From contig NZ_CP045423.1 in assembly GCF_009363855.1 (NCBI RefSeq), positions 1,828,001 to 1,892,000 on the forward strand: DNA of 64,000 nucleotides, in the 5' to 3' direction. Source of the DNA: Microvirga thermotolerans. Its GTDB lineage: Bacteria; Pseudomonadota; Alphaproteobacteria; Rhizobiales; Beijerinckiaceae. Numbering within the stretch: the stretch's first letter is position 1; each line of letters starts with the position of its first letter. A program made the translations under genes and the position numbers. The notes beneath the pieces were generated by a model. The model was given only the letters and a program-made list of their open reading frames with translations, was not told the DNA's origin and made no database searches. Shown one piece after another: positions 13,120-23,092 of the stretch.

Positions 13120-14502
13120 ATGAGCGAATCAATGAAGCCCCGTTTTGCGGTCGATCTGAACGAGATCGAGCGGCAAATCGCCCAGGCGCAGAGCGCCCCC
13201 GCCCAGCCCGCCGCTTCCGGCGGTCGCAGCGACCCGCTGGTGGAGCTTGCCCGGATCGTGGGGCAGGAAGATCCCTTCCAGTCCCTTCTGGCGAACGACG
13301 CGCCGGCGCGGCCCCGCGCGGCGCCGGCGGCCGCCTCCGACGGCCTCTTCGCGGTCCGCCCCGGCACCGGGCAGGCGGGCGCCTCCTACGCGGCCCCGGC
13401 CCACGATGCCCGGGCCTATGACACCCGGTCCTACGCGGAGCCGGCACCCTCCGCCTCCGGGCAGGCCTATGCCTATCCGGCCCAGGATGCCGCCTACGAT
13501 CGGGGCGGCTACGGGCAGGACTACTACGGCGACGGTGGCGATCCTCGGGCCGACGAGGCCTACGGCACCGACTACGACGCCTACGAGGCGCCCGGGAAGA
13601 CCCGCTCCCGCAAGGGACTGATCGTGGTCGGCGCCGTGCTCGGCGCCGCGGTGATCGGCGGCGGCGCGGCCTTCATGATGGGCGGTTCCCACGCGGCCCT
13701 CGGAGGCGGCGAGCCGCCCCTCATCAAGGCCAGCAACGAGCCGATCAAGGTCCAGCCGCAGAACCCGGGCGGGGTCGAGATCCCGAACCAGAACAAGCAG
13801 ATCTACGAGCGCTCGAACCAGAACGCCGAGACCAAGGTCGTGAGCCGGGCGGAGCAGCCGGTGGACGTGCAGCAGGCGGTGCGGATGAGCGCCTCCGAGG
13901 CCACGGGGGCGACGGGCGGCGCCCAGCCTCCGGCGAACGGGCTCAATCTCGGCGAGCCGCGCAAGGTCCGCACCGTGACCGTCCGACCCGACGGCAGCAT
14001 GGCCCATCCGGAAGGGGCAGGCGCCAAGCCGGCCGCGGTCGCCGCGGCTGCCCCGGCCATGACCATGCCCGCCGCGGCCCAGCCTCAGGCCGCACCGGCG
14101 CCGCAGCCCAAGCCCGCCGCGGCGACGCCCGCCGCCTCCACGCCGAAGCCCGCTCCCGTGGCTGAGGCCCCGAGCGAGCCCGCGGCGAAGCCGCAGCCGC
14201 AGCGGGTCGCCTCGGCCCAGCCGGCCGCCGTCCCGGCTCCCGCGGAGCCCGCGGCGTCCTCCGGCGGCTTCGCCGTCCAGCTCGGCCTCGCCAATTCCGA
14301 GAGCGCGGCGCAGAAGGTGCTCTCCGGCTTCCAGAAGAAGTATCCGGATCTGGAGGGGCAGCCTGCGCTGATCCGCAAGGCCGAGGTGAACGGCAGCACC
14401 ATCTACCGGGTCCGCGTCGGTCCCATGTCCCGCGACGAGGCCGCGACCCTCTGCTCGAAGGTCCAGGGCCAGGGCGGGCAGTGCTTCGTGGCGAAGAACT
14501 GA
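13120..14502 (+). CDS. SPOR-domain membrane protein
   Basis: A 460-residue bitopic inner-membrane protein. Residues 1-165 form a low-complexity Ala/Tyr/Asp-rich cytoplasmic region, 166-188 one transmembrane helix (GLIVVGAVLGAAVIGGGAAF), and 190-375 a Pro/Ala-rich periplasmic linker. The SPOR domain is at about 383-460 (FAVQLGLANSESAAQKVLSGF, ending GQCFVAKN). SPOR domains bind denuded glycan strands at division septa. The position between argS and nagZ is conserved in this order and fits a role in septal peptidoglycan. The start ATG has CCGGAGG nine nt upstream. The individual gene has no accepted symbol. Confidence 0.88.
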   Translation: MSESMKPRFAVDLNEIERQIAQAQSAPAQPAASGGRSDPLVELARIVGQEDPFQSLLANDAPARPRAAPAAASDGLFAVRPGTGQAGASYAAPAHDARAYDTRSYAEPAPSASGQAYAYPAQDAAYDRGGYGQDYYGDGGDPRADEAYGTDYDAYEAPGKTRSRKGLIVVGAVLGAAVIGGGAAFMMGGSHAALGGGEPPLIKASNEPIKVQPQNPGGVEIPNQNKQIYERSNQNAETKVVSRAEQPVDVQQAVRMSASEATGATGGAQPPANGLNLGEPRKVRTVTVRPDGSMAHPEGAGAKPAAVAAAAPAMTMPAAAQPQAAPAPQPKPAAATPAASTPKPAPVAEAPSEPAAKPQPQRVASAQPAAVPAPAEPAASSGGFAVQLGLANSESAAQKVLSGFQKKYPDLEGQPALIRKAEVNGSTIYRVRVGPMSRDEAATLCSKVQGQGGQCFVAKN

Positions 14503-14538
14503 GCCTGCGCGGGGCTTCGGAACCCACAGCTCGTTCGG

Positions 14539-14570
14539 GCCGCCGCAGCCATGCGGCGGCTCTTCTCCTT
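14539..14570 (+). terminator. Rho-independent terminator after the SPOR gene
   Basis: A perfect 8-bp GC stem (GCCGCCGC / GCGGCGGC) with the 6-nt loop AGCCAT is followed by TCTTCTCCTT, 36 bp after the SPOR stop codon. It separates argS-SPOR from nagZ. Confidence 0.6.
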
Positions 14571-14606
14571 GACCCTGCCGGGAAGGGGACTTAAGGCGCG
14601 GAGACC

Positions 14607-15623
14607 ATGACCCGCGCCTTCATCGCCGGATGCTCCGGCACCGCCCTGACCGCCGACGAGGCCGCCTTCTTCCGGGACGCGGCGCCCTGGGGCTTCATCC
14701 TCTTCAAGCGCAACGTCGAGAGTCCCGATCAGGTCCGCGCGCTCTGCGGCGCCCTGCGGGAGACGGTCGGGCGGGAGGACGCGCCGATCCTGATCGACCA
14801 GGAGGGCGGGCGGGTCCAGCGGCTCGGGCCGCCGCACTGGCCGAAATACCCGGCCGGGGCCACCTATGGCCGCCTCCATGCCAACGATCCCCTGGTGAGG
14901 CGCGAGATCGCCCGGCTCGGCGCGCGCCTCATGGCCCACGACCTGAGGGCGGTGGGCATCACCGTCGACTGCCTTCCCGTGCTGGACGTTCCGACCCCCG
15001 GCGCCCACGACGTCATCGGCGACCGCGCCTACGGAAAGACGCCCGAGCCGGTGGCCGTGCTCGGCCGGGCGGCCGCCGAGGGGCTCCTGGCCGGAAGCGT
15101 GCTGCCGGTCGTCAAGCACATGCCGGGCCACGGCCGCGCCGGGGCCGACAGCCACCTGGCCCTGCCCGTGGTGGACGCCTCCCGCGAGGAGCTGGAGCGG
15201 CACGATTTCGCACCCTTCCGCATCCTGTCGGACATGCCCCTCGCCATGACCGCCCACGTGGTCTACACGGCGCTCGATCCCGAGAACCCGGCCACCACCT
15301 CGGCGACCGTCATGTCCGAGATCGTCCGGGGGCATCTGGCCTATGACGGCCTCGTCATGACGGACGACCTGTCCATGCAGGCCCTGTCGGGCTCCTACCG
15401 GCAGAGGACCGAGGCGGCCTTCGCCGCCGGGTGCGACATGGCCCTCCACTGCAACGGCCGCATGGACGAGATGATCGCGGTCGCCGAAGGGGCCCCGCTC
15501 CTCGAGGGGGACGCCCTGCGCCGCGCCGAGGCGGCGCTCCGGCGCATCCGGCACGAGGCGGAGCCCTTCGATCCTGTGGATGCGCGGGCGAGGCTCGATG
15601 CCGCCCTTGCGATGGTGGCCTAG
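14607..15623 (+). CDS. nagZ: Beta-N-acetylhexosaminidase (family 3 glycoside hydrolase)
   Basis: A 338-residue cytoplasmic GH3 enzyme that releases N-acetylglucosamine from muropeptides during cell-wall recycling. It carries the NagZ signature KHMPGHGRAGADSH at 170-183, which includes the acid/base Asp-His dyad on the flexible loop. The nucleophile Asp is in VMTDDLSMQAL near residue 250, and the sugar-binding IDQEGGRVQRL is at 63-73. No signal peptide, as expected. It follows the SPOR gene and precedes scpA by 39 bp, so it may be co-transcribed with scpA-scpB. Confidence 0.93.
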   Translation: MTRAFIAGCSGTALTADEAAFFRDAAPWGFILFKRNVESPDQVRALCGALRETVGREDAPILIDQEGGRVQRLGPPHWPKYPAGATYGRLHANDPLVRREIARLGARLMAHDLRAVGITVDCLPVLDVPTPGAHDVIGDRAYGKTPEPVAVLGRAAAEGLLAGSVLPVVKHMPGHGRAGADSHLALPVVDASREELERHDFAPFRILSDMPLAMTAHVVYTALDPENPATTSATVMSEIVRGHLAYDGLVMTDDLSMQALSGSYRQRTEAAFAAGCDMALHCNGRMDEMIAVAEGAPLLEGDALRRAEAALRRIRHEAEPFDPVDARARLDAALAMVA

Positions 15624-15662
15624 GCGGCCGATGTTGGGAGCCGACCGGGCCGAGGAGAGCTG

Positions 15663-16466
15663 ATGGCAGAGGCCTTACCCTTCGAGGAGGATGCCGCCCC
15701 CGTGGAGCGGGCCGAGACCGAACCGGCCCTTCACGTGGACGTGGACGGCTTCGAGGGTCCGCTCGACCTCCTGCTCGAGCTCGCCCGGCGGCAGAAGGTC
15801 GACCTCCACAAGATCTCGATCCTGGCGCTCGCCGAGCAGTACATCGCCTTCATCGAGGAGGCGCGGCGGATGCGGCTGGAGCTGGCGGCGGACTATCTCG
15901 TGATGGCCGCCTGGCTCGCCTATCTCAAGTCCCGCCTTCTCCTGCCCGAGCCGCCGAAGGGGGAGGAGCCGAGCGCCGAGGATCTCGCCACGGCTCTCGC
16001 CCTGCGCCTGCGCCGCCTGGAGGCGATCCGCGAGGCCGCCAAGAAGCTCGGGGAGCGGGACTGGCTCGGCCGCGACGTCTTCGCCCGCGGCGCGCCGGAG
16101 CCGGTCGTCGTCCGCCGGGACGCCCGCTACGAGGCGAGCCTCTACGACCTGCTCAAGGCCTATGCCACCCAGCGGCAGATCCGGCTCAACACCCGGGTCT
16201 CCCTGCACAAGCGCACCGTCTGGTCCCTCCTCGACGCCCGCGAGGCGCTGGAGCGGCTCGTCGGGCACTTGAGCGACTGGACCACCCTCGACAGCTATCT
16301 CATGCAATACATGGTCGAGCCCTCCATGCGGCCGACCGTGCTGGCCTCCGCCTTGTCCGCGACCCTGGAGATGGTGCGGGAAGGAAAGCTGACCGTCCGC
16401 CAGGACGAGGCTTTCGCTCCCGTCTGGGTCAAGCCGGTCAGGGATCCGGCGGAGGCGGGAGCCTGA
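15663..16466 (+). CDS. scpA: Segregation and condensation protein A (kleisin)
   Basis: A 267-residue ScpA kleisin that bridges the SMC ATPase heads and is needed for chromosome condensation and segregation. The hallmark N-terminal GFEGPLDLLLELARRQKVDL (residues 30-49) and the following DYLVMAAWLAYLKSRLLLP helix are intact. The C-terminal winged-helix region ends near DEAFAPVWVKP. A short acidic N-terminal tail of 25 residues precedes the domain. scpB begins 1 bp after its stop codon, so the two are translated together. Confidence 0.94.
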   Translation: MAEALPFEEDAAPVERAETEPALHVDVDGFEGPLDLLLELARRQKVDLHKISILALAEQYIAFIEEARRMRLELAADYLVMAAWLAYLKSRLLLPEPPKGEEPSAEDLATALALRLRRLEAIREAAKKLGERDWLGRDVFARGAPEPVVVRRDARYEASLYDLLKAYATQRQIRLNTRVSLHKRTVWSLLDAREALERLVGHLSDWTTLDSYLMQYMVEPSMRPTVLASALSATLEMVREGKLTVRQDEAFAPVWVKPVRDPAEAGA

Positions 16467-16467
16467 C

Positions 16468-17187
16468 ATGGACACCAGCGAAGACACACTCGCCGAGGCT
16501 CCGGAGACCGCTCCGGCCGAGGCCCCCCGCGTTCCCGACCATCGGGAGGCCGTGCGCATCGCCGAGGCGCTGCTTTTCGCCTCGGCCGCGCCGCTCACCG
16601 TGGACGACCTCGCCGGCCGCCTGCCGGAGGGGGCGGACGTGGGCGCCATCATCGAGGACCTGACGGCCCATTACGCGGACCGGGGCGTCAACCTGGTGCG
16701 CGTCGCGGGAGGCTTCGCCTTCCGCACGGCGAGCGACCTGTCCTTCGTGCTCGCCCGCAACGTGGTGGAGCAGCGCAAGCTCTCGCGCGCCGCCATGGAG
16801 ACGCTCGCGATCATCGCCTATCACCAGCCGGTGACGCGGGCGGAGATCGAGGAGATCCGCGGCGTCGCCACCTCCAAGGGCACCCTCGACACCCTGCTCG
16901 AGACCGGCTGGATCCGGCTGCGCGGGCGCCGCAAGGCGCCGGGGCGGCCGGTGACCTACGGCACCACGCCGCAGTTCCTCGAGCATTTCGGGCTCGACGC
17001 CATCGAGGACCTGCCGGGCCTCGAAGAGCTGAAGGGCGCGGGCTTCCTCGAAGGGCGCGTGCCGCCCGACCTGTCCGTGCCGGTGCCCTCCGACGATCAG
17101 GCCCTGCGCGAGGACGAGGAACCTCTGGACCACGACGATCTTTTCCGGCCCCTCGACATCGACGAGGGCGGGGCGGACGCGGAATGA
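16468..17187 (+). CDS. scpB: Segregation and condensation protein B
   Basis: A 239-residue ScpB, which dimerises through two winged-helix domains and binds ScpA in the SMC complex. Recognisable segments are [20 protein letters not shown], the second winged helix with [22 protein letters not shown], and [24 protein letters not shown]. Acidic tails at both ends ([12 protein letters not shown] near the C-terminus) are typical in alphaproteobacteria. Its stop codon overlaps the start of an ABC ATPase gene by 4 bp (ATGA), so that gene is translationally coupled to it. Confidence 0.93.
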   Translation: MDTSEDTLAEAPETAPAEAPRVPDHREAVRIAEALLFASAAPLTVDDLAGRLPEGADVGAIIEDLTAHYADRGVNLVRVAGGFAFRTASDLSFVLARNVVEQRKLSRAAMETLAIIAYHQPVTRAEIEEIRGVATSKGTLDTLLETGWIRLRGRRKAPGRPVTYGTTPQFLEHFGLDAIEDLPGLEELKGAGFLEGRVPPDLSVPVPSDDQALREDEEPLDHDDLFRPLDIDEGGADAE

Positions 17188-18305
17188 GCGAGGGACGCAT
17201 CCCGGCGCGGGACCGCTTCCGCCTGCCCCGGTGGGGCCAGCGGGGAACGGCGGGCGCCTCCATTCCGGCGCAGCTGAGCTTCGACGGCATCGTCCAGACC
17301 TACGGCGACACGCGGGTCCTCGACGGGGTGTCGCTCACGGTCGAGCCGGGGGAACTGGTGTGCCTCCTCGGCCATTCGGGCTGCGGAAAGACGACCCTCC
17401 TGCGCATCGCCGCCGGGGTCGAGATGCCCACCTCCGGCCGGGTGCTGATGGACGGGCTCGAGGTGAGCGGGCCGGGCGCCTACGTGGAGCCGGAGCGGCG
17501 CGGCATCGGCCTGATGTTCCAGGACTATGCCCTGTTCCCGCACATGAGCGTGCTGCAGAACGTCATGTTCGGCCTCAGGGACCTTTCCGCCGCCGAGGCG
17601 GGGATCGCGGCGCGGCGGGCGCTCTCCCGGGTCGGGCTGGAGCATTACGCGGACGAGTTCCCGCACACCCTCTCCGGGGGCGAGCAGCAGCGGGTGGCCC
17701 TGGCGCGGTCCATCGCCCCGCGTCCCGGCGTCCTGCTCATGGACGAGCCCTTCTCCAACCTCGACCGGCGCATGCGCGACGCGATCCGCGACGAGACGGT
17801 CGCGATCCTGCGCGAGACCGGCGCCACCACCATCGTCGTCACCCACGATCCGGAAGAGGCGATGCGCATCGCCGACCGGATCGTCCTCATGCAGGCCGGA
17901 ACGGTGATCCAGCAGGGCACGTCCGAGGAGATCTACAAGCGCCCGGCCAGCCTTTTTGCCGCACGGTTCTTCTGCGATTTCAACGAGGTCCGCGGCGTGG
18001 TAAGAGGGGGGCAGGCATCCTGCCCGGTCGGAGTCTTTCCGGCGCCGCACCTTCCCGACGGCCCGGCCGTCGTATGCGTGCGGCCCCAGGGAGTGAGGCT
18101 CAAGCCGCCCGGCTTCTGCCTGCCGGGGCGGGTGGTGTCCCGCCGGTTCCTGGGAGAGATCGACATGGTCCACATCGACGTCCAGGGCGTCGACAGGCCT
18201 CTCCAGGCCCGCATCCACGATCCCGCTCCCGTCAAGGAAGGACAGGATGTGGGAATCGAGATCGACCCGAAGGATGTCCTTGTTTTCGCCGCCTCCGATC
18301 CCTAG
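17184..18305 (+). CDS. ABC transporter ATP-binding protein (FbpC/PotA-like), orphan
   Basis: A 373-residue ATPase of the MalK/FbpC/PotA branch. Walker A is GHSGCGKT at 63-70, the signature is [14 protein letters not shown], Walker B is [14 protein letters not shown], and a C-terminal TOBE-like domain (about 275-373) includes [13 protein letters not shown]. Family members power uptake of ferric iron, spermidine or sugars. No permease or binding protein is adjacent; instead the gene is wedged between scpB (4-bp overlap) and tatA, and its N-terminus has an extra 30-residue basic extension. The substrate and partner permease are unknown and must be encoded elsewhere. Confidence 0.85.
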   Translation: MSEGRIPARDRFRLPRWGQRGTAGASIPAQLSFDGIVQTYGDTRVLDGVSLTVEPGELVCLLGHSGCGKTTLLRIAAGVEMPTSGRVLMDGLEVSGPGAYVEPERRGIGLMFQDYALFPHMSVLQNVMFGLRDLSAAEAGIAARRALSRVGLEHYADEFPHTLSGGEQQRVALARSIAPRPGVLLMDEPFSNLDRRMRDAIRDETVAILRETGATTIVVTHDPEEAMRIADRIVLMQAGTVIQQGTSEEIYKRPASLFAARFFCDFNEVRGVVRGGQASCPVGVFPAPHLPDGPAVVCVRPQGVRLKPPGFCLPGRVVSRRFLGEIDMVHIDVQGVDRPLQARIHDPAPVKEGQDVGIEIDPKDVLVFAASDP

Positions 18306-18361
18306 GTTGGCGGCACGTTTCAGTTGAAGACCGCGCCCTCGGGAGGCGCAGGAGGATTGCC

Positions 18362-18601
18362 ATGGGTGGCGCGAGTATCTGGCATTGGATCGTCGTGGGT
18401 CTGATCGTCGTCCTGCTGTTCGGACGCGGCAAGATTTCCGACATGATGGGCGATGTGGCGAAGGGCATCAAAGCCTTCAAGAAGGGCATGGCGGAGGACG
18501 ACACGCCCGCGAAGCCCGTCGAGCCCGCCGAGCCGGTGCGGACCATCGACCACCAGGCGAACCCGTCCTCGACCGCGCCGACCAACCAGAAGGTCGGCTG
18601 A
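18362..18601 (+). CDS. tatA: Sec-independent protein translocase protein TatA
   Basis: A 79-residue TatA, the pore-forming subunit of the twin-arginine translocase. It has one N-terminal transmembrane helix ([16 protein letters not shown], about 6-21), the [23 protein letters not shown] hinge and amphipathic helix, and a short hydrophilic tail. It starts the tatABC group, which exports folded proteins with twin-arginine signals. The start ATG at 18362 has an AGGAGG-like sequence before it. Confidence 0.93.
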   Translation: MGGASIWHWIVVGLIVVLLFGRGKISDMMGDVAKGIKAFKKGMAEDDTPAKPVEPAEPVRTIDHQANPSSTAPTNQKVG

Positions 18602-18676
18602 TCGCCGGTGGGGCCGTCCCGGCTCCGCGGGAGATCCGGGCGAGAGTAGCGTTCTGGGCAGGGTTGAGGCCGCGCC

Positions 18677-19222
18677 ATGTTTGACATGAGCTGGGGTGAG
18701 GTGATGGTCATCGGCGCCGTCGCGCTGATCGTCATCGGGCCGAAGGACCTGCCGAAGGCCCTGCGCACCGTCGGGCAGGTCACCGGCAAGCTCCGCCGCA
18801 TGGCCGCCGAGTTCCAGGGCCAGTTCCATGAGGCCATGCGCGAGGCGGAGCTGGACGATGCCAAGCGGCAGCTCCAGGGCCTGAACGAGTCCGTCTCCTC
18901 CCTGAACAAGGGCTTCAACCCCATGCAGACGATCCGGGACGAGCTGAAGGGCGCCGTCGAGGGAAGCCCCGGCCAGGACAAGAGCCCGGCCGAGACGGTT
19001 TCCGACGCTACGGCGCAGGGCAGGGGGGAGGCTTCTCCCCCGGCGCCCGTCGAGCCCGCGGTCGCGCTCCCCGTCCCTTCCGTTCCGCCCATCGTCGATC
19101 CGGCGGAATCCATCGCCGAGACCCTGAGGAAGGAAGCCGAGGCCCGGGAAGCCGCCTCGCAGCCCCCGCCGGCCCCGCCGCCCGTTCCGGCAACGGACAA
19201 ACCTGACGCGAAATCCGAATGA
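18677..19222 (+). CDS. tatB: Sec-independent protein translocase protein TatB
   Basis: A 181-residue TatB with the N-terminal helix MSWGEVMVIGAVALIVIGPKDLPKALRTVG, where the GPKDLP hinge is diagnostic. A long amphipathic helix (GQVTGKLRRMAAEFQGQFHEA) follows, then a Pro/Ala-rich tail from about residue 100. TatB forms the signal-recognition complex with TatC. It lies between tatA and tatC and overlaps tatC by 4 bp (ATGA). Confidence 0.94.
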   Translation: MFDMSWGEVMVIGAVALIVIGPKDLPKALRTVGQVTGKLRRMAAEFQGQFHEAMREAELDDAKRQLQGLNESVSSLNKGFNPMQTIRDELKGAVEGSPGQDKSPAETVSDATAQGRGEASPPAPVEPAVALPVPSVPPIVDPAESIAETLRKEAEAREAASQPPPAPPPVPATDKPDAKSE

Positions 19223-20019
19223 GCAACGAGGAAGTGGATGAGGTCGAGGCGTCGCGCGCGCCGCTGATCGAGCATCTGACCGAACTGCGCGCCCGTCTGA
19301 TCAAGGCGCTTCTCGCCTTCGTCGCGATGTTCTTCGTCTGCTTCGCGGGGGCTCGGTACATCTACAACGCCCTGGTCTGGCCTTATGTCGTCGCGGTCGG
19401 CTCCCCGGAGAAGGCCCACCTCGTCTACACGCACGGGCTCGAATACCTGTTCACGCAGATCCAGGTCGCTGCCTTCGGCGCTGGCTTCCTCGCCTTTCCG
19501 GTGATCGCGGTCCAGATCTACAAGTTCGTCGCGCCGGGCCTCTACAAGAACGAGCGGCGGGCGTTCCTGCCCTATCTCATCGCGACGCCGGTCCTCTTCG
19601 CCGTCGGCGCGGCGGTGGTCTACTTCATCGCGATGCCCCTGCTCATGCGCTTCTCCGTGGGCATGCAGCAGCTCGCCACCGATTCGGCGCCGAGCATCGA
19701 ATTCCTGCCGAAGGTGAGCGAGTACCTCTCGCTCATCATGACCCTGATCTTCGCCTTCGGCATCTGCTTCCAGCTGCCGGTGGTGCTCACCTTGCTGGCG
19801 CGGGCCGGGATCATCGATTCCGAATTCCTCAAGAGCAAGCGGCGCTACGCCATCGTCGTCGTGTTCGTGATCGCGGCGGTGCTGACGCCGCCGGACGTGA
19901 TCAGCCAGTTCGCCCTTGCGGTCCCCACCCTGCTTCTTTACGAGGCGTCCATCTTCTCCGTCCGCATGGTGGAGAAGCAGCGCGCGGAAGCCGAGGCTGC
20001 GCGCGCGGCGGCCGGGTAG
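19219..20019 (+). CDS. tatC: Sec-independent protein translocase protein TatC
   Basis: A 266-residue polytopic protein, the twin-arginine signal-peptide receptor. The N-terminal cytoplasmic motif [21 protein letters not shown], the periplasmic [18 protein letters not shown] and the six hydrophobic helices match the family. A short charged tail ([17 protein letters not shown]) closes the protein. It is translationally coupled to tatB; serS follows after 97 bp. Confidence 0.95.
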   Translation: MSNEEVDEVEASRAPLIEHLTELRARLIKALLAFVAMFFVCFAGARYIYNALVWPYVVAVGSPEKAHLVYTHGLEYLFTQIQVAAFGAGFLAFPVIAVQIYKFVAPGLYKNERRAFLPYLIATPVLFAVGAAVVYFIAMPLLMRFSVGMQQLATDSAPSIEFLPKVSEYLSLIMTLIFAFGICFQLPVVLTLLARAGIIDSEFLKSKRRYAIVVVFVIAAVLTPPDVISQFALAVPTLLLYEASIFSVRMVEKQRAEAEAARAAAG

Positions 20020-20116
20020 GGAAGCGTCCCCTTTCAGCCGCCCGCCAATCTCGGCATTGATCAGGGGGCGGCCATGCTGCAACAAAAGGGCCGCGTCTTT
20101 CAGTACGGTCGGTCCC

Positions 20117-21481
20117 ATGCATGACATTCGTTCCATCCGCGAGAACCCCGCGGCTTTCGACAAAGGCCTCATGAACCGGGGCATGGAGCCCTTGTCCGCC
20201 GCCCTGATCGCCCTCGACGACCGGCGCAAGAGCGCCGTGTCCGCCCTCCAGACGGCGCTTGAGCGCCGCAACGCCCTCTCCAAGGAGATCGGTCAGGCCA
20301 AGGCGAAGAAGGACGAGGCCCGCGCCCAGGAGCTGATGGCCGAGGTGGCCCGCCTCAAGGAGAGCGTGCCCGTGCTGGAGCAGGAGGAGCGCGAGGCCGA
20401 GAAGGCCCTGTTCGAGGCGCTCGCGGCCGTCCCCAACATTCCGAAGGAGGACGTGCCCGTCGGGCCGGACGAGACCGGCAACGTGGAGCGCCACCGCTAC
20501 GGCACGCCGCTCACCCTCAACAGCGCGAAGCAGCACTTCGAGATCGGGGAGGGGCTCGGCCTCATGGATTTCGAGGCCGCCGCGCGCATCTCCGGCTCGC
20601 GCTTCGTCGTGCTCAAGGGCGGCCTCGCCCGCCTGGAGCGCGCGCTCGGCCAGTTCATGATCGACCTGCACACGACGGAGCACGGCTACACGGAGGTGAA
20701 CCCGCCGCTCCTCGTCCGCGACGAGGCGATGTTCGGCACCGCGCAGCTGCCGAAGTTCGAGGAGGACCAGTTCTGGGCCCTGCCGGGCTCGTCCCTCGAG
20801 ACCGTCCTCGCCTCGGCCGTGAACGGGACGGCCGATGGAGAGGCCGCCCGGAAGGCGGTGAAGGAGGCCCGCTACGGCCTCATCCCTACCGCCGAGGTCT
20901 CGCTCACCAATCTCGTCCGCGAGCAGATCCTCGCCGAGGAGGAGCTGCCCCTGCGCTTCACGGCCCTGACCCCGAGCTTCCGGGCCGAGGCGGGCGCGGC
21001 CGGGCGCGACACCCGCGGCATGATCCGCCAGCACCAGTTCGTGAAGTGCGAGCTCGTCTCCGTCACCACGCCCGAGACCTCCGCCGACGAGCACGAGCGG
21101 ATGCTGACGAGCGCCGAGAACGTGCTCAAGAAGCTCGATCTGCCGTTCCGCACGGTGACGCTCTGCACCGGCGACATGGGCTTCGCCTCGGCCAAGACCT
21201 ACGACATCGAGGTGTGGCTGCCGGGGCAGGGGATGTACCGGGAGATTTCGAGCTGCTCGGTGTGCACGGACTTCCAGGCAAGGCGCATGAACGCCCGCTA
21301 TCGCCCCGCCGACGGCAAGGGGCCGCGCTTCGTGCACACCCTCAACGGCTCGGGCCTCGCGGTCGGGCGCACCCTCGTCGCGGTGCTGGAGAACTACCAG
21401 AACGAGGACGGCAGCGTGACGATCCCGACGGTGCTCCAGCCCTACATGGGCGGGCTCGCCCGCCTGGAGCGGATGGGCTGA
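20117..21481 (+). CDS. serS: Serine--tRNA ligase
   Basis: A class II synthetase of 454 residues that charges tRNA-Ser (and tRNA-Sec where present). The N-terminal long antiparallel coiled coil (about 1-110, [20 protein letters not shown]) binds the tRNA variable arm. The catalytic core has motif 2 ([25 protein letters not shown]), the serine-binding [22 protein letters not shown], and motif 3 ([21 protein letters not shown]). The start [11 protein letters not shown] is the family's usual one. surE follows 1 bp after the stop codon. Confidence 0.97.
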   Translation: MHDIRSIRENPAAFDKGLMNRGMEPLSAALIALDDRRKSAVSALQTALERRNALSKEIGQAKAKKDEARAQELMAEVARLKESVPVLEQEEREAEKALFEALAAVPNIPKEDVPVGPDETGNVERHRYGTPLTLNSAKQHFEIGEGLGLMDFEAAARISGSRFVVLKGGLARLERALGQFMIDLHTTEHGYTEVNPPLLVRDEAMFGTAQLPKFEEDQFWALPGSSLETVLASAVNGTADGEAARKAVKEARYGLIPTAEVSLTNLVREQILAEEELPLRFTALTPSFRAEAGAAGRDTRGMIRQHQFVKCELVSVTTPETSADEHERMLTSAENVLKKLDLPFRTVTLCTGDMGFASAKTYDIEVWLPGQGMYREISSCSVCTDFQARRMNARYRPADGKGPRFVHTLNGSGLAVGRTLVAVLENYQNEDGSVTIPTVLQPYMGGLARLERMG

Positions 21482-21482
21482 C

Positions 21483-22244
21483 ATGCGCATCCTCTGCACC
21501 AACGACGACGGCATCCACGCGCCGGGGCTGGAGGTCCTGGAGAGCATCGCCAGGGCGCTGTCGGACGACGTGTGGGTCGTCGCGCCGGAAACGGACCAGA
21601 GCGGCGTCGCCCATTCCCTGTCGCTCAACGATCCCCTGCGCCTGCGCAAGGTGGGGGAGCGCCGCTTCGCCGTGAAGGGAACGCCGACGGACTGCGTGAT
21701 CATGGGCGTCCGCCACCTGCTCCGGGACCGGAAGCCCGATCTCGTTCTCTCGGGCGTCAACCGCGGGCAGAACGTGGCGGAGGACGTGACCTATTCCGGC
21801 ACCGTCGCCGGAGCCATCGAGGGCACGATCCTCGGCATTCCGTCCATCGCGCTGTCCCAGGCCTATGGCGCGGGGCGCCGTCACGATCTCAAGTGGCGCT
21901 GCGCCGAGCACCACGGCCCGAAGATCGTCCGCAGGATCCTCGACGTCGGGATCGACCCGGGGATCCTCATCAACGTCAACTTTCCGAGTTGCGAGCCCGA
22001 GGAGGTCGAGGGCGCGGCGATCTGCAACCAGGGGCAGCGCACCCAGGAGCTGCTGCGCCTCGACGAGCGCGAGGACGGGCGCGGGAACCCCTATTACTGG
22101 ATCGCCTTCGAGCGCAAACCCTTCACGCCCGGCAACGGCACCGATCTCTGGGCCATCGCCAACCGGCGGATCGCGGTGACGCCCCTGCGCCTCGACATGA
22201 CCGACGAGCCGAGCCTGACGCGCTACGCCCAGGCCTTCGACTGA
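21483..22244 (+). CDS. surE: 5'-nucleotidase SurE
   Basis: A 253-residue survival protein SurE, a metal-dependent nucleoside monophosphatase. The metal site is visible as TNDDG at residues 6-10 and the phosphate-binding Ser40 in [11 protein letters not shown]. The [25 protein letters not shown] stretch is highly conserved. It lies directly after serS and 15 bp before pcm; surE-pcm is a classic pair linked to survival in stationary phase and protein repair. Confidence 0.95.
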   Translation: MRILCTNDDGIHAPGLEVLESIARALSDDVWVVAPETDQSGVAHSLSLNDPLRLRKVGERRFAVKGTPTDCVIMGVRHLLRDRKPDLVLSGVNRGQNVAEDVTYSGTVAGAIEGTILGIPSIALSQAYGAGRRHDLKWRCAEHHGPKIVRRILDVGIDPGILINVNFPSCEPEEVEGAAICNQGQRTQELLRLDEREDGRGNPYYWIAFERKPFTPGNGTDLWAIANRRIAVTPLRLDMTDEPSLTRYAQAFD

Positions 22245-22259
22245 GGAGGTCCCGGCCCG

Positions 22260-22967
22260 ATGAAGGATCCCGCTCCCGGACCGGACCCGATCGACCTTCC
22301 CTTCGACGGAGAGGGGGATCGCCGCGCCGAGGAGCAGGCGGTCGGGGTCGCCTCCTTCATCCTTTCGCTCCGGGCGCGGGGCATCCGCGACACGGCGCTC
22401 CTGCGCGCCATGGAACTCGTGCCCCGGGAGGTGTTCGCGCCCCGGCGCTTCAGCGATCTCGCCCGCACCGACGTGGCTCTGCCCCTGCCCTGCGGACAGA
22501 CCATGACGGGACCGGGGACCGTGGCCGCCATGCTGCTCGCCCTGCGCCTCGCGCCCGGCCAGCGGGTCTTCGAGGTCGGGACCGGCACCGGCTACGTGAC
22601 GGCGCTGCTCGCCAGGCTCGGAGCGGAGGTCGCCACGGTCGAGCGGTTCAGCACCCTTGCGGAAAGCGCGCGCCAGCATCTTCGGATCGTGGAGGCGGGC
22701 AAGGTGCGCATGGAGGTCGGCGACGGGCTCGCGCTGCGCCCGCGCGAGCGGTTCGACCGGATTCTTCTGAACGGGACGGTCGCCGGGATCCCGGAGGCCG
22801 TCACGTCGCTTCTGGCGCCCGCAGGCCGCCTCGTGGGTGCCCTTGCCGTCGAAGGGCTGCCGCGCCTCGTCACCGTCGTGCGGACGGAGGAGGGGGAACT
22901 GCGGCAGGAGATCGGAGGTCCGCTGCGCCTGTCGCCCCTGGTGCGGGGCGTCGCCGAGACTCTCTGA
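22260..22967 (+). CDS. pcm: Protein-L-isoaspartate O-methyltransferase
   Basis: A 235-residue SAM-dependent methyltransferase that starts repair of isoaspartyl residues in damaged proteins. SAM motif I is VFEVGTGTGYVTALLARLGA (103-122), and the upstream family helix is CGQTMTGPGTVAAMLLAL. The more usual QTISQP is QTMTGP here, so the protein belongs to a divergent subgroup, but the pairing with surE supports the assignment. The N-terminus has about 25 residues of Pro/Asp-rich extension. A GGAGG precedes the ATG. Confidence 0.88.
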   Translation: MKDPAPGPDPIDLPFDGEGDRRAEEQAVGVASFILSLRARGIRDTALLRAMELVPREVFAPRRFSDLARTDVALPLPCGQTMTGPGTVAAMLLALRLAPGQRVFEVGTGTGYVTALLARLGAEVATVERFSTLAESARQHLRIVEAGKVRMEVGDGLALRPRERFDRILLNGTVAGIPEAVTSLLAPAGRLVGALAVEGLPRLVTVVRTEEGELRQEIGGPLRLSPLVRGVAETL

Positions 22968-23092
22968 CCGGGCCTCGGGCCGGCGCGAAAATTTTTCGCT
23001 TAACGTTACGACAAAATTCAGGCCGGCAACGGTTGTTTAACCTCAATACGCTTTTAATGCCGCCATCGAGTTGCGTCGGTTGGGGTTAAATT

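Noticed and set aside
23010..23060. CtrA-type site (TTAA-N7-TTAA) before the NlpD-like gene
   Set aside because: Several TTAA words occur, but none at the seven-base spacing.
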